Below, in pieces: positions 43,860 to 52,882 of a stretch of DNA of 64,000 bases. The stretch is from Bryobacteraceae bacterium (GTDB taxonomy: Bacteria > Acidobacteriota > Terriglobia > Bryobacterales > Bryobacteraceae). The position numbers and the translations under genes are program-made. The notes under the pieces were generated by a model. That model had not been told where the DNA came from and did no database searches. It was given only the letters and a program-made list of their open reading frames with translations. Position 1 is the first letter of the stretch. Each line of letters opens with the position of its first letter. Location: NCBI GenBank assembly GCA_023384675.1, contig JAHDVK010000004.1:186001-250000 (forward strand), written 5' to 3'.

Positions 43860-44864
43860 ATGCTCCGCCTCCGGCGAATCCAGGCGGCCTTGCTCGCGGC
43901 CGCGCTACTTGCAGGCGCGGCATGTACGCCGGCGGGAAAGCGCGAGTACCTAAGCGTCGCCGCGATGCCACCCGGCACGTCCTGGTACGTCTTCGGTGCC
44001 ACCCTCTCGAAGCTTCTCGAGGAAAGCCTCCCCGGCAACCTCACCGTCGAGGTGATCGCCCGAGGCGGCGGCATCGGCAATCCGATTCTCGTGGAACGTA
44101 GGCAGGCGTCAGTCGCGATCTCACAGGCTGCTACCGCGGTCTGGGCATACAACGGAACCGGCGCCGTTTATCGCGGCCGCGAGTGCCCCAATATCCGCGC
44201 TCTCGCCGGCGGCCTCAACTCCGTCTGGATGACCGCCCTGCTCACCGAGGATTACATCGCCCGCACTGGCAACGACACGCTCGAAAAGGCCCTCACGTCG
44301 CGCCGCCCCGCGCGCGTCGTCATGAAACCCGCCGGCAGCGTCGTGCCTGTCGTTGCCGACATGCTCTTTGAATCCCTCGGCGTCAGCCGCCGAGACATCA
44401 TCGCCCGCGGCGGCGACATCATCCAGGTCGCCTCCAATCAGATCCCCACACTGCTGCGCGACGGCCGTGCCGACCTCTATATCGAATCTTCCATCCGCGG
44501 CCATCCCACCGTCACTGAGGTCACCACCACCGTCCGCATGCGCTTCATCGACTTCCCCGATGCCGTGCTCGACCAACTCAAGGGCCCCGGCGTCAAGGCC
44601 ACCCCCATGCCCCAGTGGTTCAAGGGCCAGCCCGGACCCACGAAGGCCGTGGACATGGGCACCGTCCTCATCGTCCACAAGGACATGCCTGACGATCTCG
44701 CCTACCTCATCACGCGCATCGTCTGCGAGCAGAAAGACGAGATGGTCAGCGCCCACAAGGCCTGGGCCGACTTCGACCCCGCCCTCGGCGGCGCCCTCGA
44801 CAACACCGGCATCCCACTCCATCCCGGCGCTGCACGTTTCTACCGCGAAAAGGGCTGGCTGTGA
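43860..44864 (+). CDS. TAXI-family TRAP transporter solute-binding lipoprotein
   Basis: Periplasmic binding component of a TAXI-TRAP transporter, 334 aa. The leader ends in a lipobox (ALLAGAAC). Family features include MPPGTSWYVFGATLSKLLEE, VIARGGGIGNPILVERRQAS, AISQAATAVWAY and the later MGTVLIVHKDMPDDLAYLIT. TAXI systems import carboxylates or glutamate-like substrates with an ion gradient. It overlaps the permease start by four bases. Confidence 0.93.
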   Translation: MLRLRRIQAALLAAALLAGAACTPAGKREYLSVAAMPPGTSWYVFGATLSKLLEESLPGNLTVEVIARGGGIGNPILVERRQASVAISQAATAVWAYNGTGAVYRGRECPNIRALAGGLNSVWMTALLTEDYIARTGNDTLEKALTSRRPARVVMKPAGSVVPVVADMLFESLGVSRRDIIARGGDIIQVASNQIPTLLRDGRADLYIESSIRGHPTVTEVTTTVRMRFIDFPDAVLDQLKGPGVKATPMPQWFKGQPGPTKAVDMGTVLIVHKDMPDDLAYLITRIVCEQKDEMVSAHKAWADFDPALGGALDNTGIPLHPGAARFYREKGWL

Positions 44865-46729
44865 TCTCGCTGCTTGAAACCTCCGCCGCGCGCGCGGCCC
44901 GCATTGTGCTCGGCTTCGTCCTGCTCGCATTCCAACTGTTCATCATCATCAACCCGCAACTGCCAATGGTGGAGCGGCCGCTTCACCTGATGATGACCAC
45001 CGCGCTCGCCTTCCTCTGGTCACCGCTCAAGACCCCCGCCGGCTGGCGCGGCGTTGCCTTCAATGCGCTGGACCTGCTGATCCTCGCGGCCATCGCCGCC
45101 TGCACCGCCTATTACATGGTCTCCGTCACGCGCCTCACCGAGCGTATGGAGATGGTGGATCCCATCCTGCCGCACGACATCGCCTTTGGCGTTCTCTTTA
45201 CGGTGGTCCTGCTCGAAGGCGTGCGGCGCACCGTCGGCTGGTCGCTGCTCAGCGTGCTGCTCGTCTTCCTGGCGTATGCGTGGGCGGGCCCGTGGATGCC
45301 CGGCTGGCTCAACTTCTCCGGCTTCGGTCTCGATGCCGTGGTCGAGATGCTGACCATGTCGCTCAACGGCATCCTGGGCATCACCACCGAGACGTCGGTC
45401 CAGTTCGTCTTCTACTTCGTGATGTTCGGCGCGGTCTATTCGGCTGTCGGCGGCGGGCAGTTGTTCATCGACATCGGCCTCAGGCTCAGCGGCCGCTTCC
45501 AGGGCGGCGCGGCGAAGGCGGCCGTCATCTCGAGTAGCCTGATGGGCACCATCAGCGGCAGCGCCGTCGCCAACGTCGCCGCCACCGGAGTCTTCACCGT
45601 CCCCCTCATGCGCAAGGCCGGCTATTCGGCCGAACACGCCGCGGCCATCGTCGCCATCGCCTCCACGGGCGGGCAACTGATGCCGCCGGTGATGGGCGTG
45701 GCCGCATTTGTCGTCGCCGAAATCCTGCAGATCGACTACATCAAGGTCGCCATCGCGGGCCTGATCCCCGCACTGTCGTTCTACATCGCCCTGCTGATGA
45801 TGATCGACCTCAATGCGCGCAAAAGCGGCATCGGCACATTGCCCCCAGGTGAGGCTGTGGCTCACGCACCCATCTTGCCGCGTATCTACCTGCTAGTGCC
45901 GCCGGTGCTGCTGGTGGTTCTGCTTGTGACCGGCTATTCTGCCACGCTGTGCGCCGTCTATGCCACGGCCAGCGCGGTCGCTGTCTCTATCTTCAGCGAG
46001 AAGACCCGCATGAGCCTACGCAAGTTCATCACCACGGTCGCCGACGGCGCCAAGCAGGCCAGTCAGGTCGCCGTGCCCATTGCCGCCATCGGCATCATCA
46101 TCGCCATTGCCATCCAGTCCAACCTCGCCCTGAAGTTCTCCACCAAACTCATCGGCTCCAGCGACGGCAGTTCCATCGGTGCCATGCTGCTCATCATCGT
46201 AGGCTGCATCATCATGGGCATGGGCCTGCCCACGGTGGCCGCCTACATCATCGGCGCCGTGCTTTTTGTGCCCGCTCTACTCCAGTTGGGCATCACCCCG
46301 CTCGCCGCCCACTTCTTCGTGATGTACTACTGCGTGCTGTCAATGGTGACGCCGCCCGTGGCGCTCGCCAGCTATGCCTCCGCGGGTTTGGCCGGCGCCC
46401 ACACCATGCGCACCAGTATGCTCGCCTTCCGCATGAGCTTCGTCTGCTTCCTGATTCCATTCGCGTTCGTTTTCGACCCGCGCCTTCTCGCGCAGGGCCA
46501 AAGCTGGTGGACCCTCGCCGCATTCCTGTCGATGATGGTGGCCACCGCCGCCTGGGCGGTCTCGCTCGCCGGCTATCTCAACCGCCCGCTTGGCTGGGCG
46601 TTCCGCGTGATGTTTGGCGCCTCCGCCGTCGGCGTCATCCTCTCGCCCACCGGCACTTCCTGGTGGTGGTACGCCCTCGCCGCTCTTGGCCTCGTCTCCG
46701 CCGCCGCGTGGCTCACGCGCCGGAAGTGA
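44861..46729 (+). CDS. TRAP transporter fused permease (4TM-12TM)
   Basis: Fused DctQM-type TRAP permease, 622 aa, with a small N-terminal membrane domain and a 12-helix carrier domain. The carrier signatures SSLMGTISGSAVANVAATGV, STGGQLMPPVMGVAAF and CIIMGMGLPTVAAYIIGAVL are typical of TRAP-TAXI fused permeases. GTG start overlapping the solute-binding gene. It works with the lipoprotein to import the substrate passed to the DHDPS-like aldolase. Confidence 0.95.
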   Translation: MISLLETSAARAARIVLGFVLLAFQLFIIINPQLPMVERPLHLMMTTALAFLWSPLKTPAGWRGVAFNALDLLILAAIAACTAYYMVSVTRLTERMEMVDPILPHDIAFGVLFTVVLLEGVRRTVGWSLLSVLLVFLAYAWAGPWMPGWLNFSGFGLDAVVEMLTMSLNGILGITTETSVQFVFYFVMFGAVYSAVGGGQLFIDIGLRLSGRFQGGAAKAAVISSSLMGTISGSAVANVAATGVFTVPLMRKAGYSAEHAAAIVAIASTGGQLMPPVMGVAAFVVAEILQIDYIKVAIAGLIPALSFYIALLMMIDLNARKSGIGTLPPGEAVAHAPILPRIYLLVPPVLLVVLLVTGYSATLCAVYATASAVAVSIFSEKTRMSLRKFITTVADGAKQASQVAVPIAAIGIIIAIAIQSNLALKFSTKLIGSSDGSSIGAMLLIIVGCIIMGMGLPTVAAYIIGAVLFVPALLQLGITPLAAHFFVMYYCVLSMVTPPVALASYASAGLAGAHTMRTSMLAFRMSFVCFLIPFAFVFDPRLLAQGQSWWTLAAFLSMMVATAAWAVSLAGYLNRPLGWAFRVMFGASAVGVILSPTGTSWWWYALAALGLVSAAAWLTRRK

Positions 46730-46737
46730 GCTCGGCC

Positions 46738-47631
46738 CTACAGCCCGGCTTCGGTCCGCCGCAGGTACTGGGCCGCTTCCTGAGCCACAACCTCGCCCGA
46801 GGGCTCGAAGTGGAACACTTCCACCGATACCCATCCCTGGTATCCGATCTCACGCAGCGTCCGGAGCACCAGCGCGAAATCATATTCGCCCGCACCCGGA
46901 TGCCGCCCGTCCATCTCGTTCACGTGCACGTGCCGGATGTGCTTCGCATACCGCCGGATCAGCGCATCGTGCGGCTCTGTCTCGCCCGCCGTGTTGTGCG
47001 TGTCGAACAGCGTCTGCACCGCCGGATGACCGATGCTCTCCACCATCGCTACTGTCTCGGCCATCGTCGTCAGCACGTTCGAGAGGTGCGGTGCCAGCGT
47101 TTCGGGCAACAAAGTCACTCCGCGCTCCGCCGCATGCGGCGCCAGCGTGGCGAGCCCATCGCGAATGCGCCCCACCGCTTCCTGCCTGCTAACTCCCTCC
47201 ACCGCATCACGCTGCCTGCTCGACCCCAGCACTATACCCCCGCCGCCCAGGCCCGCGCACAGGTCGATCAAGCGCCGGAAGTACGCCCAGCTCCGCTCGC
47301 GCACGCCCGCGTCCGGCGTCGTGATGTGCAGCCCCTTGGGCGCGGCCAGCAGGTTGTGCAGCCCCACGAACTCGAGTCCCTCGCCTGCCATCATTCGGCG
47401 CAACTCCGCTCGCGCTCCCGCCGTCAACGCTGCCGGATCATCGCCCAGCGTCGCCGGGCCGATCTCCAGCCCGGTGTACCCGGTGGCCACCGCCAGCCGG
47501 CAAGCCTCCGCAAACCCGGCCTCTCGGAACGTGTTGTTGCACACCGCCAGCTTCATCCCGCTATCGCTCCCGCGCTTCGCGCACGCTGCCGCGGCCAGCC
47601 CCAGTAGCACTTCGCGCCGCCGGGGCTTCAT
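46738..47631 (-). CDS. Sugar phosphate isomerase/epimerase-like TIM barrel protein
   Basis: Xylose-isomerase-like TIM barrel (AP endonuclease family 2 superfamily), 297 aa from ATG 47631 (MKPRRREVLLGLAAAACAKR), which gives a Tat-like leader with a possible lipobox; a longer frame upstream shadows the amidohydrolase. Motifs such as GYTGLEIGPATL, FVGLHNLLAAP, LFDTHNTAG and HIRHVHVNEMD hold the metal ligands. The ATG overlaps the amidohydrolase stop, so it is the last gene of a four-gene minus-strand operon. Substrate unknown. Confidence 0.9.
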   Translation of the reverse strand: MKPRRREVLLGLAAAACAKRGSDSGMKLAVCNNTFREAGFAEACRLAVATGYTGLEIGPATLGDDPAALTAGARAELRRMMAGEGLEFVGLHNLLAAPKGLHITTPDAGVRERSWAYFRRLIDLCAGLGGGGIVLGSSRQRDAVEGVSRQEAVGRIRDGLATLAPHAAERGVTLLPETLAPHLSNVLTTMAETVAMVESIGHPAVQTLFDTHNTAGETEPHDALIRRYAKHIRHVHVNEMDGRHPGAGEYDFALVLRTLREIGYQGWVSVEVFHFEPSGEVVAQEAAQYLRRTEAGL

Positions 47632-48680
47632 AACCTGAACAGCCGCCGCGCATTCGTCGTAAAGATCTTCGTCTCCATGGAGGCAGGCAGCTTCAGGCTC
47701 TTCACCAGGCCCGTGATCATCTTCGGATCCACCCACGGATGGTCGCTCGCATAGAGCATCCGGTCCTCACCCGCGAAGTCGATCCCGTAACGGATCGCCA
47801 GCGCAATCGGCGACACCGTATCGAGCCACACCTGCTTCAGATACTCGCTCGGCGGGCGCTTGATGTTTTCCGCGCCTCGCTTCAACACCTGCGTCTGATG
47901 GTCGAGCCGCCCGATCAGATACGGCAGCGTGCCGCCCACGTGTGGACACACCAGCTTGAGCGCCGGATACTGATCCAGGATGCCCGCCAGGATGATGCGC
48001 GCCAGCGCGATCGTGGTGTCGAACATCAGCCCCAGCCCCGCCGCCATCGTGTAGCCCTTCGTCGCCTCATACGTCATCGGATATGCCGGATGCAGCAGCA
48101 CTGGCAGGTCCAGCTTCACTGCCTGCTCGAACATCGGGCGGAATTGGGGCTCGTCCGGCCACTTGCCCGCCAGGTTCGAATACAGCAGGATGCCCTTCAT
48201 CCCCAGCCGGCCCACGCACCGCTCCATCTCCTTCAGCGACTCATCGATGTTCTGCAGCGGCAGCACCATCAACCCGAAGAACCGCGCGGGGTGCTTTCGC
48301 GTGATGTCCGCCACGTAGTCGTTCACCAGCCGCGCCACGGCCGGGCCTTCGGCCCCGAACAGTTCCGGTCCCGGATCGTTGATGCTGAGGCCCGTCATCG
48401 CGATGCCCGCCTCGTCCATGTCGCGCAGCTTGGCCCCGGCGTCGGTATGCTGCGGCTGCAGCCTTCGCACCCAATCGCCCACCACCACCACTGTCCCGCC
48501 GTCCTGCTGCCGGACGTACGGCGGCTCGTTGCGCTTCTCCATCATCCGGATCAGTTCCGGCACGAAGATGTGGCTCTGGCAATCGATCTTGCCGCTTTCG
48601 GCTGACTGCATCCCGCTCATCGTTGCTCCCAGGCCCGCGCCCAGCGCGGCGGATTGAATGAACTCACGCCGGTCCCTCAT
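47628..48680 (-). CDS. Amidohydrolase-family protein (ACMSD-like)
   Basis: Amidohydrolase_2/ACMSD-type TIM barrel, 350 aa, with leader MRDRREFIQSAALGAGLG (RR, Tat-like). Metal-binding positions: CQSHIFVPE (in place of DxHxH), LLHPAYPM (His), VCPHVGGTLPYL (His) and LYASDHPWVDP (Asp). Members decarboxylate or hydrolyse aromatic or sugar-derived carboxylates. It lies between the oxidoreductase and the isomerase in the same operon. The altered first motif (SQ-H rather than D-H-H) is a caution about activity. Confidence 0.88.
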   Translation of the reverse strand: MRDRREFIQSAALGAGLGATMSGMQSAESGKIDCQSHIFVPELIRMMEKRNEPPYVRQQDGGTVVVVGDWVRRLQPQHTDAGAKLRDMDEAGIAMTGLSINDPGPELFGAEGPAVARLVNDYVADITRKHPARFFGLMVLPLQNIDESLKEMERCVGRLGMKGILLYSNLAGKWPDEPQFRPMFEQAVKLDLPVLLHPAYPMTYEATKGYTMAAGLGLMFDTTIALARIILAGILDQYPALKLVCPHVGGTLPYLIGRLDHQTQVLKRGAENIKRPPSEYLKQVWLDTVSPIALAIRYGIDFAGEDRMLYASDHPWVDPKMITGLVKSLKLPASMETKIFTTNARRLFRL

Positions 48681-48686
48681 CGCGGC

Positions 48687-49712
48687 CTACATCCCCGAGG
48701 CTTCGATGATGCACTCCTGCACCACCAGATCCTCGTGCGGCGACACCAGCAGCGGCGCCTCGCCGCGAATCGCCTTGGCGAACTCCACGAAGTCATCTTC
48801 GAACCGCCGGTACTTCGGCAACTCAACGGTCTGCGGCCCCTTCTGATACGCCCCCGCTGCCTTGTGCAGGTCCATCGTCAGCTGCGGCGGTTCGATCGGC
48901 GACATGGTCGCCGTTCCGTTGCTGCCGCTCACCACGAAGCTGCGATAGCGGCTCCCATTGGGGTCCAGCGCCGAGCCGACGACCACGCCCAGCGCGCGCG
49001 GGAACTCGAACACGGCGATCGTGTTGTCCGCTAGGTTGTCGGGGAACGCTCCGTGCTTCTTCAGGTACGGCGTAATGCGGTCCGGCCGCCCCATCAGCAG
49101 CACCATCTGATCGATGATGTGCGACCCCAGTTCGAACATCTGCCCCCCGCGGAACCGTGCCCATTCAGGCCGCCGCTCCGGCTCGAGCGTCTTGTTGATC
49201 TTGGCCTCCACCATGTACACCTCGCCGAGCCAGCCGCCGCGCACCGCCTCGGCTATTCTGCGGAAGCCCGGATGATGCCGCCACATGTAGCCTTGCTGGA
49301 ACACCAGCTTCCTGCGCGCCGCCAAGTCCAGCATGTTGCGGAACGCGGCCACGCCCAGCGACGGCGGCTTTTCGATGTGGACATGCTTGCCCGCCTCGAG
49401 CGCCAGCGCCGCGTGCCGCGCATGGTCGATGGTGTCCGACTGCACCACTACCGCCTCGACAGCCTTGTCGCCCAATATCCTGTCCAGCGTCAGCACCGTC
49501 TCGCCCCGCCTGGCGAACTGCGCCCGCACCTCCTGGTCTTCATCCCACACTCCGGCCAGCGCGAACTCCGGCGAGGTCTTCACCACCTCGAGCTTGCCCC
49601 GCGTGTGCGAATGGCTCGCGCCCAGAAAAGCCGTCCTGATGGGCTTGCCCGCGCCGCGCATCGGCGTCGCCGCGGCAGCCAGCGCCGCTCCCAGAAACTG
49701 TCTCCGCTGCAT
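48687..49712 (-). CDS. Gfo/Idh/MocA-family oxidoreductase with Tat leader
   Basis: Third exported Gfo/Idh/MocA oxidoreductase of the window, about 341 aa from the ATG at 49712, preceded by GGGAG at nine bases; an ATG at 49721 is in frame. Leader MQRRQFLGAALAAAA has twin arginines. The nucleotide site IRTAFLGASHSHTRGK is followed by EKPPSLGVAAFRNM (EKP) and FELGSHIIDQMVLLMG. GASHSHTRG replaces the usual GxGxxG, so cofactor binding may be atypical. Operon with a PmoA-like protein upstream and amidohydrolase downstream. Confidence 0.9.
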   Translation of the reverse strand: MQRRQFLGAALAAAATPMRGAGKPIRTAFLGASHSHTRGKLEVVKTSPEFALAGVWDEDQEVRAQFARRGETVLTLDRILGDKAVEAVVVQSDTIDHARHAALALEAGKHVHIEKPPSLGVAAFRNMLDLAARRKLVFQQGYMWRHHPGFRRIAEAVRGGWLGEVYMVEAKINKTLEPERRPEWARFRGGQMFELGSHIIDQMVLLMGRPDRITPYLKKHGAFPDNLADNTIAVFEFPRALGVVVGSALDPNGSRYRSFVVSGSNGTATMSPIEPPQLTMDLHKAAGAYQKGPQTVELPKYRRFEDDFVEFAKAIRGEAPLLVSPHEDLVVQECIIEASGM

Positions 49713-49727
49713 TCGGACCATCTCCCT

Positions 49728-50699
49728 TCACTTCCTGGCCGCGTAATCCGCGAACATCCCGTCCAGCTTCGTCGCGGGCGTCTCTCCATCCATCACTACC
49801 ACGCGGTACCGGAACGCCTGCTTGCCGCCCTCCGGAATTGTGAAGCCCCCGTCTCGCGTCTTGTCGCGCGTGAAGCTCCGAAGCCCGAACGGATTCGCGG
49901 CGAACAGGCCATAACCCCGCGCGTGCCACGTCGTCGGGTGACGCAGGTTCGACGGGTGATCGAGCACCGCCACGCCCGCCGTCTTCCCGTCCACCTTCGC
50001 CTCGTAGTGAACCCACTTCGCCGGCTTGCCCCAGATGTTCTCCGTGCCCACTAGTCCTTCGGAGTTCGCCAGCCGCGCCCCACGGTCCTGCCGGAATTCC
50101 TCCCGCAGCCGCACGCCGAAACCGCCATCGTCCGTGTCGCCGAACTTCAACGGCACGCCGCGATCCGCGCTCACCTCGATCACCACGTCGATCAACCCCG
50201 CCTCGCCGTCGGGTCGGAACGTATACGTCTCGCGGATGCTGCCGATGACGCCAGACTTCGCGCTTTGCATATGCAACAGCGCTGTCAGACTCGCCCCGCT
50301 GACCGCCGGGGCGCCATGCAAAACGAGCCGCGAAGTTTTCTCCCGTCCCTGCTCGCGCCAGAAGTCCTCGCCGTTGATGTCGCCATGCCCGAACCAGATC
50401 CCGCGGTGCCAAATGTGGTCCTCGGAATCGCCCGGCAACGGGCTCACCGGATACCCGCGCGACACCAATACGCCGGCCGGCGTCCGCAGCGGATGCAGAA
50501 ACGGCTTGTCCCACTTCGCGTGATAGTGGAACGCGGTGTACGACCGCCCGCCCTGCATCACCTCGGCCTCGTCGTGACCGACGCGAATCGACACGGCGGC
50601 CGGCGATTGAGCGCCGGCCGTACCCGGCATCGAATTGCAACCCCAAAGCCATGCCGCCATCGCGGCGGCAATCGCAAGAAAGAGATGTCGTTGGTTCAC
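49728..50699 (-). CDS. PmoA-family (DUF6807) lipoprotein
   Basis: PmoA-like beta-sandwich protein, 323 aa, GTG start with GGGAGG seven bases upstream. A lipobox (LWGC) lies near residue 21. Family features include HPLRTPAGVLVSRGYP, DHIWHRGIWFGHGDINGEDF and TWHARGYGLFAANPFG. These proteins are not the particulate methane monooxygenase; they are frequent beside Gfo/Idh/MocA genes in carbohydrate loci and have no established reaction. First gene of the four-gene operon running to 46738. Confidence 0.88.
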   Translation of the reverse strand: MNQRHLFLAIAAAMAAWLWGCNSMPGTAGAQSPAAVSIRVGHDEAEVMQGGRSYTAFHYHAKWDKPFLHPLRTPAGVLVSRGYPVSPLPGDSEDHIWHRGIWFGHGDINGEDFWREQGREKTSRLVLHGAPAVSGASLTALLHMQSAKSGVIGSIRETYTFRPDGEAGLIDVVIEVSADRGVPLKFGDTDDGGFGVRLREEFRQDRGARLANSEGLVGTENIWGKPAKWVHYEAKVDGKTAGVAVLDHPSNLRHPTTWHARGYGLFAANPFGLRSFTRDKTRDGGFTIPEGGKQAFRYRVVVMDGETPATKLDGMFADYAARK

Positions 50700-50774
50700 T
50701 CGCTGGCCTCCCGGCAGGAATCCCGCGCTCCTTTCGCAAGCGTAAGCCTCGCGCGCGGAACTTGGTAGTTTACT

Positions 50775-50799
50775 AACGTTCCCGCCGGTCCCGGAACGT
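50775..50799. promoter_or_regulatory. Inverted AACGTTCC/GGAACGT repeat before PmoA operon
   Basis: AACGTTCC (50775-50782) and GGAACGT (50793-50799) face each other about 76 bases upstream of the PmoA-like gene. The left arm is most of the 10-bp palindrome at 37484. Confidence 0.45.
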
Positions 50800-50803
50800 G
50801 AGC

Positions 50804-52486
50804 TTAGGGCTTACCCGTCCTCTGCATCGGCTCTGGTCTCTCCACCAGCCGCTGCACCCAACGGAACCGCGCCGGCGGCCGCGGGGCCTCCGACGTCCAA
50901 TGCGCGATCATCGTGTACAGCCCGATCCGCAGATTCTCCCGCTTGCCTGTCAGCCGCACTCCATCCCCGATCGGAACGTACTTCCGCCCGTCCCTGCTCG
51001 CGGATGCTGTGAGGATATCGTCCCGCACGTCAAGCCGCAGGATCACCGGCGGCGCGCCGGGAAAATCGTTGATCCTCTGGTCCTCATCGTGGGTGCGTTC
51101 GAGCGTGAGCATGTTGCTGTGGAAGTGTCGGCGCGAAAGGTGTGTGGAGCCGCTGCCGGTTCCGCGGACTACCAATCCGGCCGCGCTCCCGGACACCGGC
51201 AGGAAGTCCATCAATGTCGCGAAGCTCCAGTCACCCTCCGGAGCAGGTCTCGTGAAGTACCAATTGCAGCCCACCGCCGAGGGCGCGAAACCCACCTGCA
51301 GCGCGCCTCCGTACAAGCTGGCGCTGGTGTTAGCGCCGCAATCGCTATCCTCGCGCCAGGCGGGGAAGTCTGCTGCGCGGAAGGGTCCTTCCGGCCGGTT
51401 GTGGAATGCCGGTCCGGACCGGAAACCATTGAATGCCGCCACCGCCGAAGGTCCGTCCGAACGCCCGTTGTACGCATAGATCGCCGCCCGCTGCACCGGG
51501 GGCAGCCCCGGCACGTCCACCGGCGGCGCAAACCGGGTCCAGTCGAACCCGTCGGCGCTGATCAACGCCTGATAGCCTGAGCCGTCCCGCCGCAGCGACA
51601 GCCATCTCGGCCGCCCGAACTGTCCCAGCCGGTCCGCAAGAAAGTGGCTCTGGTTCTGATTCGGAACCGCGTTCACCTCAAAGCTCTGCTCGAGCATGGC
51701 CCGGTCTTTGAAGTGCTGCCCGAACCTGACAAAGTGATCCGCGTCGCCCAACACCATCACCCCCGCCTGCTGCGTGGCGCTTTCCGGCGCAAAGGTTAAC
51801 TCCACAACCGCATCTTCGCCCTGCTCCAGTTCCGGTCCTACTCGAACTGCGTCCGCCGCCACGTCCAAAGGCTTGCCGCGCAGATCGCCGCGCTGCGTCA
51901 GAATGACAATCGCCGAGGGAGCCTGCCCGCCTTCCGCCTCCGGCGGTGGCGCCCAACGCAACGCCAGCCAGCCGCCCACCGTCAGCAGCAGGGCGACTGG
52001 AACCAGCCACCAGCCGAAACGCCGCCTGCCCTGCGCCCGTGGCTCTCCAGAGGCCGCCGGCCCGGCCTGCTGCTCCGGTGATGTCTCCTCAACCACGCGA
52101 TAGCGGAACCTGGGAATGTAGGACCGCCGCGGCAGGCTGATCACCAACTGCTCCGCCGCGCCCTCCCCCTCGAAGTACTCTTCCAGCTTGCTCCGCACCT
52201 GGCTCGCCAGTTTCCGCACCGAAGCGTCGTCCAGTGGATTGAAGTCCTCGTTCCGGTGCAGCACCTGCTCGGCGATCTCGTATTGGTCGATCTCCGTCCG
52301 CCCCTCCAGCGCCGCCTGACCTGTGAACTGCAGGAATTCGCTCATGCGCCGCGACCCGGCAAACGCCTCGCTATCGGTCACGCGCTGCAATGCCGCACGG
52401 AAGGCTTCCACCTCCGCCTTGCTCACCGCCGGTGCCGCCGCTGTGTCCGGTTCGTGTTTATCCATCATGGATGGCCGTGGCTGCAT
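50804..52486 (-). CDS. Membrane-anchored winged-helix-like regulator with concanavalin-like domain
   Basis: A 560-aa protein with three parts. Residues about 25-140 form the acidobacterial winged-helix-type domain that usually opens large regulators (FRAALQRVTDSEAFAGSRRM, EYEI-like QYEIAEQVLHRNEDFNPLDD, VRKLASQVRSKLEEYF, VISLPRRSYIPRFRY). A single membrane helix lies at about 165-185 (WWLVPVALLLTVGGWLALRW). The remainder resembles a DUF1349/LamG-like beta-sandwich (SLRRDGSGYQALISADGFDW). This looks like a one-component transmembrane sensor with the DNA-binding part in the cytosol and a carbohydrate-binding part outside. It is divergent from a TonB receptor, which is the obvious target. Confidence 0.8.
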   Translation of the reverse strand: MQPRPSMMDKHEPDTAAAPAVSKAEVEAFRAALQRVTDSEAFAGSRRMSEFLQFTGQAALEGRTEIDQYEIAEQVLHRNEDFNPLDDASVRKLASQVRSKLEEYFEGEGAAEQLVISLPRRSYIPRFRYRVVEETSPEQQAGPAASGEPRAQGRRRFGWWLVPVALLLTVGGWLALRWAPPPEAEGGQAPSAIVILTQRGDLRGKPLDVAADAVRVGPELEQGEDAVVELTFAPESATQQAGVMVLGDADHFVRFGQHFKDRAMLEQSFEVNAVPNQNQSHFLADRLGQFGRPRWLSLRRDGSGYQALISADGFDWTRFAPPVDVPGLPPVQRAAIYAYNGRSDGPSAVAAFNGFRSGPAFHNRPEGPFRAADFPAWREDSDCGANTSASLYGGALQVGFAPSAVGCNWYFTRPAPEGDWSFATLMDFLPVSGSAAGLVVRGTGSGSTHLSRRHFHSNMLTLERTHDEDQRINDFPGAPPVILRLDVRDDILTASASRDGRKYVPIGDGVRLTGKRENLRIGLYTMIAHWTSEAPRPPARFRWVQRLVERPEPMQRTGKP

Positions 52487-52881
52487 TGCAATCCCTGCCT
52501 CAGTGTTGACAGCTTACCATCGCATCCCGCCGGCCACAATGGCAGGCCGGCTTGGCAGGCCATCGCCAGCGCTTCACTTAAGAACGTTCCTTGCACCCGA
52601 GGAACGATCCGGCACTTCTGCTGGCTCTGCATACCGGGTGTACACTGATTCAACTCGTTGCAAGGGGCGTCTGGAGTAATCACCCGGAGCCAGCCCCCGT
52701 CGTGGTACAGCCCTATCGGCGCATGTCCGCCGCAGAAGTTTCCGGTGATGGAAGAAATAATGAAAGCCCGGCGGAGTTCTCGTTTCCGCGGCAGATCCAC
52801 ATCCCGAACGCTCGGCCACACCGCCCTCAAGCGCCTGCGGATGATTACCGCGTTCGTAACTGCAATTCGAAGGAGATCAGA
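52487..52881. other. Divergent regulatory region between sensor gene and receptor
   Basis: About 395 noncoding bases. AGAACGTTCC (52581-52590) and GGAACGATCC (52601-52610) lie 20 bases apart, two helical turns, and match the palindrome seen upstream of other catabolic units. An open frame over the receptor-proximal half lacks coding character; the receptor starts at 52883 behind AAGGAG. Confidence 0.5.
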
Positions 52882-52882
52882 G

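Noticed and set aside
49728-50699. PmoA as a methane monooxygenase subunit
   Set aside because: The protein is a secreted beta-sandwich of the DUF6807 family; the name is shared but the membrane monooxygenase fold and neighbours are absent.
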